NCBI RefSeq assembly: GCF_028372415.1
Contig: NC_092875.1
Coordinates: forward strand, 32,940,817 to 33,004,816
DNA length: 64,000 nt
Origin: Notamacropus eugenii
Taxonomy: Eukaryota; Chordata; Mammalia; Diprotodontia; Macropodidae
Direction: 5' to 3'
Of this stretch, positions 59,501-64,000 are shown one piece after another. How positions within the stretch are numbered: position 1 is the first letter of the stretch; each line of letters starts with the position of its first letter. The notes beneath the pieces were generated by a model. It had not been told where the DNA came from. It saw nothing but the letters and a program-made list of their open reading frames with translations, and did not search any database. Both the position numbers and the translations under genes were made by a program.

Positions 59501-62446
59501 CTGAGCATCAGACCCACAGTCAGGAACAACTGACTTCAAATCCTGCCTCAGACACTTAACCACTGGGTGACCCCAGGAAAGACATCTGGCCTCCCTCAGG
59601 CTCATTTTCCTCATTTGTAAAAATGGGGAAAATCCTCACACCCACCTCCAGGGTGGTTGGGAGGATCAGATGAGATAGTATGCAGAACCCTTTGCCAACA
59701 CTAAACGTCAGGTACAGTCGCCATATTTTTGTGTTGAATCTTCAGGGATATGCTACGTGTACATCCCTAGGTATGTGTGTTGGTCCTCTGAGAGTGGAGA
59801 TTGTTTCCTCCTCTGGCCCAAGACACTTGTAGGTGCTTAATTAATGCTTGCTGATTGATAAGCTAGCACAAGCTGGCACAGCTGTGAGCTACCATCCTCA
59901 TTCTCTCTGCTCCTTTCTCCTAGGCTTTTTGAAATGGGCTTTGCGGAGCAACTACAGGAGATCATTAGCCGCCTCCCTGAGGACCACCAGACTGTGCTCT
60001 TTTCTGCCACGCTGCCTAAACTCCTCATGGAGTTTGCCCGAGCTGGTGAGCAGCCCACATGCCCATGCACCCCGTCTTCACACCAGACTGCCCTTGTGAG
60101 CCTCCTTTGGAGGGACAGGAGCCAGTGGGAAAAGGAGGCTCCTGGCTGAGTGTGAGGCTGACCTGAGGACATGGCATGGTGTGATCTGCTGAACTCCCTC
60201 TCCCCCATCCTTCTGTAGCTTCCTTCCCCTTCCCCCTTCTCAGTCATCCTCCCATTCTCACCCTCTGACCTCTCCCAGGCCTCACGGAGCCCGTGCTGAT
60301 CCGTCTCGACGTGGACACCAAACTCAATGAGCATTTGAAGGTGAGGTGCTCAGATCTGCCCAGCGCCTCTCAAACTTCCCTCAAAGATTAAAGTCCCCCA
60401 GCTCCAGGCCGTGGCTGGCCCCACTCTGGACCTCTGGGGCATCCTCTGGGTGTCTTCAGGGAAGAACAGAAAGGGGCTTCTCATGGTGGGGCAGAGGCCC
60501 AGTCTAAGCCCATGGATAGAAAGAACAACCAGTCTTTGTTCTGTGGAGTGCTGGATAGTGACACATCATTTCCACACCTTTTAGCTTGAGGCCCTGTGCT
60601 ATAATAGACAGGAAGCTTGAACCTGGAAGACCTGGGTTCAGGTCCTACCTGTGACATGTTGGCTGGTGATGCTGGGCAACAAGTCTGAGTGGGAGAGAAG
60701 AGACTGACCTGCATTGTGAAGGGAGCTCCCAGCACAGGGAAGTCAGGTCCGGTCCTAGGCTCATGCGTGTCTCATTTGATCCTCATAATCACAGCCACAC
60801 ATAGTCTCATCTCCTTTATCCAAAGAGGAGACTGAGGTGCAGGGAGGGGTTGACTTGCCCAGGCTGGATGGGGCTAAGCTGTGGCTGGAGGCTCACGACC
60901 TCTCCCCCTACCTCAGTTGGCCTTCTTCCACATCCGGGAGGATGACAAGCCATCCGTGCTCCTCTACCTCTTGCACAGCGTGGTCCGACCCCAGGACCAG
61001 ACTGTAGTCTTCGTGGCCACAAAGCACCATGCCGAATACCTCAAAGAGGTGAGTAGGGCGGATTCCAGACCTGGCAGGGGAGGCTGTAGAGAGCCGCCAT
61101 TGTTGTCTCAGCTGGACAGCAAAAAAGAGTCCCCTGGCAGCACCACCAGGGGGCACACACCTCCTCCGCAGAACTGACCTCAGAGGGAAAGAAATAGATG
61201 AGTGTGCATGGCACGTGCAGGTGTGGCTCACGTGTGTAGTTGCCACAAGTATGTGATTCAGATAGGCATGTCTTCTATGCACATGGACACACCTAATACA
61301 CACCGTGCATTTCATATGGGTGTGTAGATGCCACACACCGCACTGCACTTCATACACAGATGTATGCATGTCGTAGAAGCAACATATACTGCCTTGCATG
61401 TGATTCATGTGCAGATACACAGTTAACATGTGCCTGTGGGGTGTGTGCATGTGTGTGTGTGTGCGCACACTTGCACCCTGGCATAATTCTGACTTGTGAC
61501 TGTATTGTACGCTTCCCTCCCAACCCCTCTGCCGCCAAAGTGATCCCACTGAGATCAGGGACTGTCTCACTTGTATGTTTGTTCCTATAGCAGTTCCTGG
61601 TGCACAGCAGGTATATAGTGAATGTTAGTTGGTTTTGGGGCAACTTAGGCAAGGAATGAGGATTGTTGTTTCCCTGTCTCTAGCCAGACCCCCTCATCTT
61701 TCTCTCCTCATTCCTCAGCTGCTGACAATTCAGGGTTTGTGCTGTACCCACATCTATAGCTCCCTGGACCAGACAGCACGCAAGATCAACTTGGCCAGAT
61801 TTGTCCACGGCAAATGCTCAGCCCTCATTGTCACCGATGTGGCTGCCCGGGGCCTGGACATTCCACTTCTGGACAATGTCATCAACTACAACTTCCCTGC
61901 CAAGAGCAAGCTCTTCCTGCATCGAGTGGGTGAGTGCTGGCTCAGATAGCCCTGTCCTCAGGGTCTGGGTTCTAAGTGCCTCTGACATTCCCTGTTCTAA
62001 TTCCCTTCCCAGCCCTGACATTTTGTATTCTAAAGGCCTATTTATTGGAGAGTGGGGTAGCCAAGGGACTTACTAAGAATGATAGAACGTCTAATTCGTG
62101 TGTCCCTCTTAACCATGCCAAAATGCAGGTCTCTGACTCTCATCCTTCTAGTAGCCCTATGAAACCTCACAGAGTAGAGATTATTTCCCCCATTGTACAG
62201 ATGGGAAACTGAGGTCACTTGCCAAAGCCAGACAGCATGGATTCAAAAAGGGCTGACTTCTTGGCTGTGGTCCCCCTCATCATGATGCCCCCTCTAATTT
62301 CCTCTCTGCAGGGCGTGTGGCCCGTGCAGGCCGAAGTGGCACAGCTTATTCCTTGGTGGCCCCCGATGAGGTCCCCTACGTCTTTGACCTTCACCTCTTC
62401 TTGGGCCGTCCACTCAACCTTGCCATCCCCAATGAGAAACCTTCAG
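50408..62446 (+). CDS. DDX54: DDX54, DEAD-box RNA helicase 54: N-terminal half, twelve exons, continues past the right edge
   Basis: DDX54 (DP97) is a nucleolar ATP-dependent RNA helicase in ribosome biogenesis that also acts as a nuclear-receptor corepressor (family knowledge). Twelve exons join in frame to 460 codons, about half of the human protein (roughly 880 residues). Seen in order: the conserved [20 protein letters not shown]-like segment (here TQEMVRAQ), Q motif (YKVPTPIQ), motif I ARTGSGKT at 129-136, Ia PTREL at 163-167, Ib TPGR at 212-215, II DEAD at 236-239, III SAT at 267-269, [13 protein letters not shown] at 383-394, and [15 protein letters not shown] at 413-425. All catalytic residues are present. 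The start at 50408 has G at -3; the ATG at 50489 (gacATGg, codon 28) is in a stronger context. The C-terminal extension lies outside the window. Confidence 0.97.
50550..50640 (+). repeat. G-rich purine tract just after DDX54 exon 1
   Basis: About 90 bases of almost only G and A with many GGG and GGGG runs; strong G-quadruplex potential on the coding strand. Confidence 0.85.
51130..51395 (+). repeat. L2 3' end
   Basis: 'cagctaaaactcctttccag', 'ccttgagagcagggactgtc' and 'ggtacttaataaatgcttat'. A short duplicated segment (cttagtacgtacttaatagc, then cttagtaggtacttaataaa) lies at the end. Confidence 0.8.
53128..53257 (+). CDS. DDX54: DDX54 exon 2
   Basis: Acceptor ccacaacag|ctgg and donor ccatgg|gtgag enclose 43 codons plus one base, [11 protein letters not shown] to [12 protein letters not shown], including the conserved lysine run. 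Confidence 0.95.
53660..53975 (+). repeat. Degenerate TG-rich tandem array
   Basis: Imperfect repeats of words such as gtgtgagtatgaacatgtgt and gagtgatcatgga over about 310 bases; some ~120-base spaced similarity (atgatcatggatgtgtgtga near 53711, gtgatcatggatatatgtga near 53900). Confidence 0.75.
54301..54371 (+). CDS. DDX54: DDX54 exon 3 (Q motif)
   Basis: Acceptor tctcccctag; donor aag|gtgagg. It reads [16 protein letters not shown] and VPTPIQRK, the Q motif that recognises adenine. Confidence 0.96.
56128..56316 (+). CDS. DDX54: DDX54 exon 4 (motifs I and Ia)
   Basis: Sixty-three codons between cctgcag and gtgagc, including the Walker A motif ARTGSGKT and PTRELALQ. Confidence 0.97.
57171..57220 (+). 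CDS. DDX54: DDX54 exon 5
   Basis: Acceptor tgctccacag; donor gacaa|gtaaga. It reads [16 protein letters not shown] plus two bases of the Lys codon. The GG (LILGGD) corresponds to the conserved Gly doublet. Confidence 0.95.
58866..58907 (+). CDS. DDX54: DDX54 exon 6
   Basis: A 42-base exon between ctctacag and gtgagt, reading (K)[13 protein letters not shown] and two bases of Ile; I recall human as identical apart from the first residue. Confidence 0.95.
59040..59135 (+). CDS. DDX54: DDX54 exon 7 (motifs Ib and II)
   Basis: The acceptor is ccattgcag. It reads [15 protein letters not shown] and on to YAVFDEAD with a split Arg, holding the catalytic DEAD box. Confidence 0.96.
59924..60045 (+). 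CDS. DDX54: DDX54 exon 8 (motif III)
   Basis: Acceptor ttctcctag; donor gctg|gtgagc. It reads (R)[14 protein letters not shown] to [17 protein letters not shown] plus one base of Gly. Confidence 0.96.
60279..60340 (+). CDS. DDX54: DDX54 exon 9
   Basis: Acceptor tctcccag; donor aag|gtgagg. It reads (G)[20 protein letters not shown], the linker into the second RecA domain. Confidence 0.96.
60917..61048 (+). CDS. DDX54: DDX54 exon 10 (motif IV region)
   Basis: Forty-four codons after tacctcag, [16 protein letters not shown] to [15 protein letters not shown]|gtgag. Confidence 0.96.
61719..61929 (+). CDS. DDX54: DDX54 exon 11 (motif V)
   Basis: Acceptor ttcctcag. Seventy codons plus one base, [17 protein letters not shown] to KLFLHRV, with [12 protein letters not shown]; the donor gtgg|gtgagt splits the first Gly of motif VI. 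Confidence 0.96.
61980..62035 (+). repeat. SINE-tail repeat, two units
   Basis: 'tctgacattccctgttctaa' and 'gccctgacattttgtattct' repeat the same ~33-base word as the arrays at 33005-33200 and 35495-35621. Confidence 0.65.
62312..62446 (+). CDS. DDX54: DDX54 exon 12 (motif VI)
   Basis: Acceptor ctctgcag. It reads (G)[19 protein letters not shown] to [10 protein letters not shown] plus one base before gtagct. The next human segment (GVAGVDGML...) is not found before 64000. Confidence 0.95.
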
Positions 62447-63404
62447 GTAGCTTGACCTGGGACCTGGGGAGGCTGTTGGGATCAGAGTGGGGAAGGAGAA
62501 CTGTGTCCCTGTCCCCAGAGAGCTCGGGATGGGACTAGGAAAGAAGAAAAGGTCATTTCCAATGATCCATCGAGGAGCCTTCCAACCCAGGGCACCCTGG
62601 CAGGAGAATGGGGCCTTTGTTGACTTCTTTGTGGGGAAATTCAGAACATTGGAGGACAAAGGCGCCTTTCTTCTGCTGGGACTCTCCAGGCCACAGGAGG
62701 CCCTCACAGGTGGATAGCGCTCGAGGCTTACAAAGCCCTGTGGGGAGGGGCCTCTCGTGGTGAAGCCAAGCCATGATCCCAGAAGGAGTTTATCATTCGG
62801 CTTGGGGCCAGCGAATGCCACACTCAGGGGTTCGATCTCAGTCCTAGAGGCACTGGGGAACCATGGAAGGTGTTTTTGAGCCAGAGATAGATACGATAAT
62901 AAGTCTGAGATGTGGGTTGTGCTTGTGGATAGAGCTGGCCCTGGGTCAGGAATCACACTGACTGTGTGTCCCTGGACATGTTACTGAACTCAGTGACCCA
63001 GACAGCTCTTAAGACCGAGTTGTAGAGCACATGTGCTGGGGGAGGGACTCTGTTCATGGGAAGTTCCATACAGTGATGCCATCCCAGGGATGCACCTCAG
63101 CAGGCCAAGACTATGTTAGTTAATGCTTTGGGAGTGCTCCCCCATGGCCTCCGTCTTGGGGAGGGGCCTGGAGCACTTCATCTTCCTCCCCGATCCTCCC
63201 TCTGCCTCCATGGACACCCCACCATGCCCCAGCTTTTCAGCTCCTTTCAGCCTTCCCCCATTCCAGTGTGAGCTGTCTGAGAACAGAGACTGTTTTTGTG
63301 ACCCCAGCTCCTAGCGCAGTGCCTGGCATACAGTAAGCGCTTAATAAATGCTTGTTGTTTTGCTTCATTGACTTCCAGCTCCAAAGTCTAGGAGAGAAGG
63401 AGTA

Positions 63405-63650
63405 GAAAAAGGCATCTGTGGAGTGTCTGCTGGTGCTTCACAAATATGATCGCCTTTGATCTTCAATACAACCTGGGGAGGGAGGTGGTGCTCTTGTTAC
63501 ACTCATTTTACAGATGAAGGGATTGAGGCAGACAGAGGTAGAATGACTTGCCCAGGGTCACACAACTAATAAGTAACTGAGACGGTATTTGAACTTGGGT
63601 ATCCCCGATTCCAAATCAAGCGCCCTGTCCACCACACCACATAGTAGCCA
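63405..63650 (-). repeat. MIR-type SINE
   Basis: 'cattttacagatgaagggat', 'cttgcccagggtcacacaac' and 'caccacaccacatagtagcc' mark a reversed SINE. Confidence 0.75.
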
Positions 63651-64000
63651 ATGTAGTAGAGAAGAGAGGGATGACTGGCCCCCATAACGTTCCCTCTAGT
63701 TTACATGTCCAACAGATTACTTTCTTCCCCTCCCCCACTCTGGGTTGATCTTCCTGGGCTTAGAGATATGGTGTGACCCTGCCTCCTTGTACCTCCCTGA
63801 CCCTCCCTCCTGAAAGATCATAGACCTAAGTCCTGGAAGCCAGCCAAGCCTCTATCAAGGGCTTCCTTTCCAAGGAGGAAGGTGGGCTGGCCTGGACCCC
63901 TCCCCAAGATGGAGGCCTGAGAGGGAGGGGGAATCCCTTAAGATTATTCTCCCAAACCTCTTTTGTGTTTGAGGAAATGAGGCCCTGTAAAGGAAGGGAC

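Larger units (their letters stand above)
59136..64000 (+). other. DDX54: DDX54 introns 7 to 12 (non-exon DNA)
   Basis: Interspersed repeats seen are a MIR-type SINE (about 59465-59720), L2 ends (about 59745-59860, 61490-61630 and 63215-63365), reversed MIR pieces (about 60760-60890, 62130-62230 and 63405-63650), a TG-rich stretch (about 61200-61475) and a two-unit SINE-tail repeat (about 61980-62035). From 62447 to 64000 no DDX54 exon is found. Confidence 0.6.

Noticed and set aside
1-64000. Endogenous retrovirus or other LTR element
   Set aside because: I saw no LTR pair and no gag, pol or env-like frames anywhere in the window.
62447-64000. Further DDX54 exons before the right edge
   Set aside because: The expected next segment (GVAGVDGML-like) was not found in any plus-strand frame; the DNA looks intronic with L2 and MIR pieces.

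Overview
The window is mammalian nuclear DNA, almost certainly from a marsupial. Spliced genes with GT-AG introns, CpG-island promoters and long introns indicate a vertebrate. The introns hold L2, MIR and CR1/L3 relics found in all therians. They also hold several copies of a SINE with a MAR1-type body, which starts near 'gcagctaggtggcgcagtgg' and ends in an RTE/Bov-B-like 3' tail ('gagtcagacacgactgaaatg'). That SINE class is characteristic of metatherians. The species cannot be fixed from the sequence alone.

Four protein-coding genes are recognisable, in the same order (inverted) as I recall for human 12q24.13: TPCN1 (-), IQCD/DRC10 (+), RITA1 (-), DDX54 (+). From 1 to about 28.4 kb lies the 5' part of TPCN1, with only two coding exons (24,692-24,803 and 4,552-4,676) separated by a 20-kb intron full of old repeats; the rest of the gene runs off the left edge. 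A CpG-rich divergent promoter at about 27.5-28.6 kb faces TPCN1 one way and IQCD the other. It carries six inverted CCAAT boxes, several GC boxes and a perfect RFX-type X-box. After an 8.7-kb 5'-UTR intron, occupied mainly by a long CR1/L3 relic with nested SINEs, comes the complete IQCD coding region (37,368-42,025, four coding exons, 435 codons). RITA1 is complete on the opposite strand (43,981-47,513, two coding exons, 271 codons) and converges on IQCD. A second CpG-rich divergent region (about 47.9-50.5 kb) separates RITA1 from DDX54 and contains a minisatellite of seven 84-bp units followed by roughly thirty 24-bp units. DDX54 starts at 50,408; twelve coding exons (460 codons, all helicase motifs Q to VI) are present before the gene runs off the right edge.

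Protein roles from known families: TPCN1 is an endolysosomal two-pore cation channel; IQCD is a nexin-dynein regulatory complex subunit of motile cilia; RITA1 binds RBPJ and tubulin and dampens Notch signalling; DDX54 is a nucleolar DEAD-box RNA helicase and nuclear-receptor cofactor. They are not one pathway but share two divergent promoters.

I found no entirely new gene system. The most notable observations are the repeat array between RITA1 and DDX54 (GC-box/EGR1-like sites in register), a predicted RITA1 upstream ORF whose stop overlaps the RITA1 start as ATGA, the X-box at the IQCD promoter, the regularly spaced CCAAT modules, and minisatellites grown from SINE tails. Repeat family names and boundaries are by eye and approximate.
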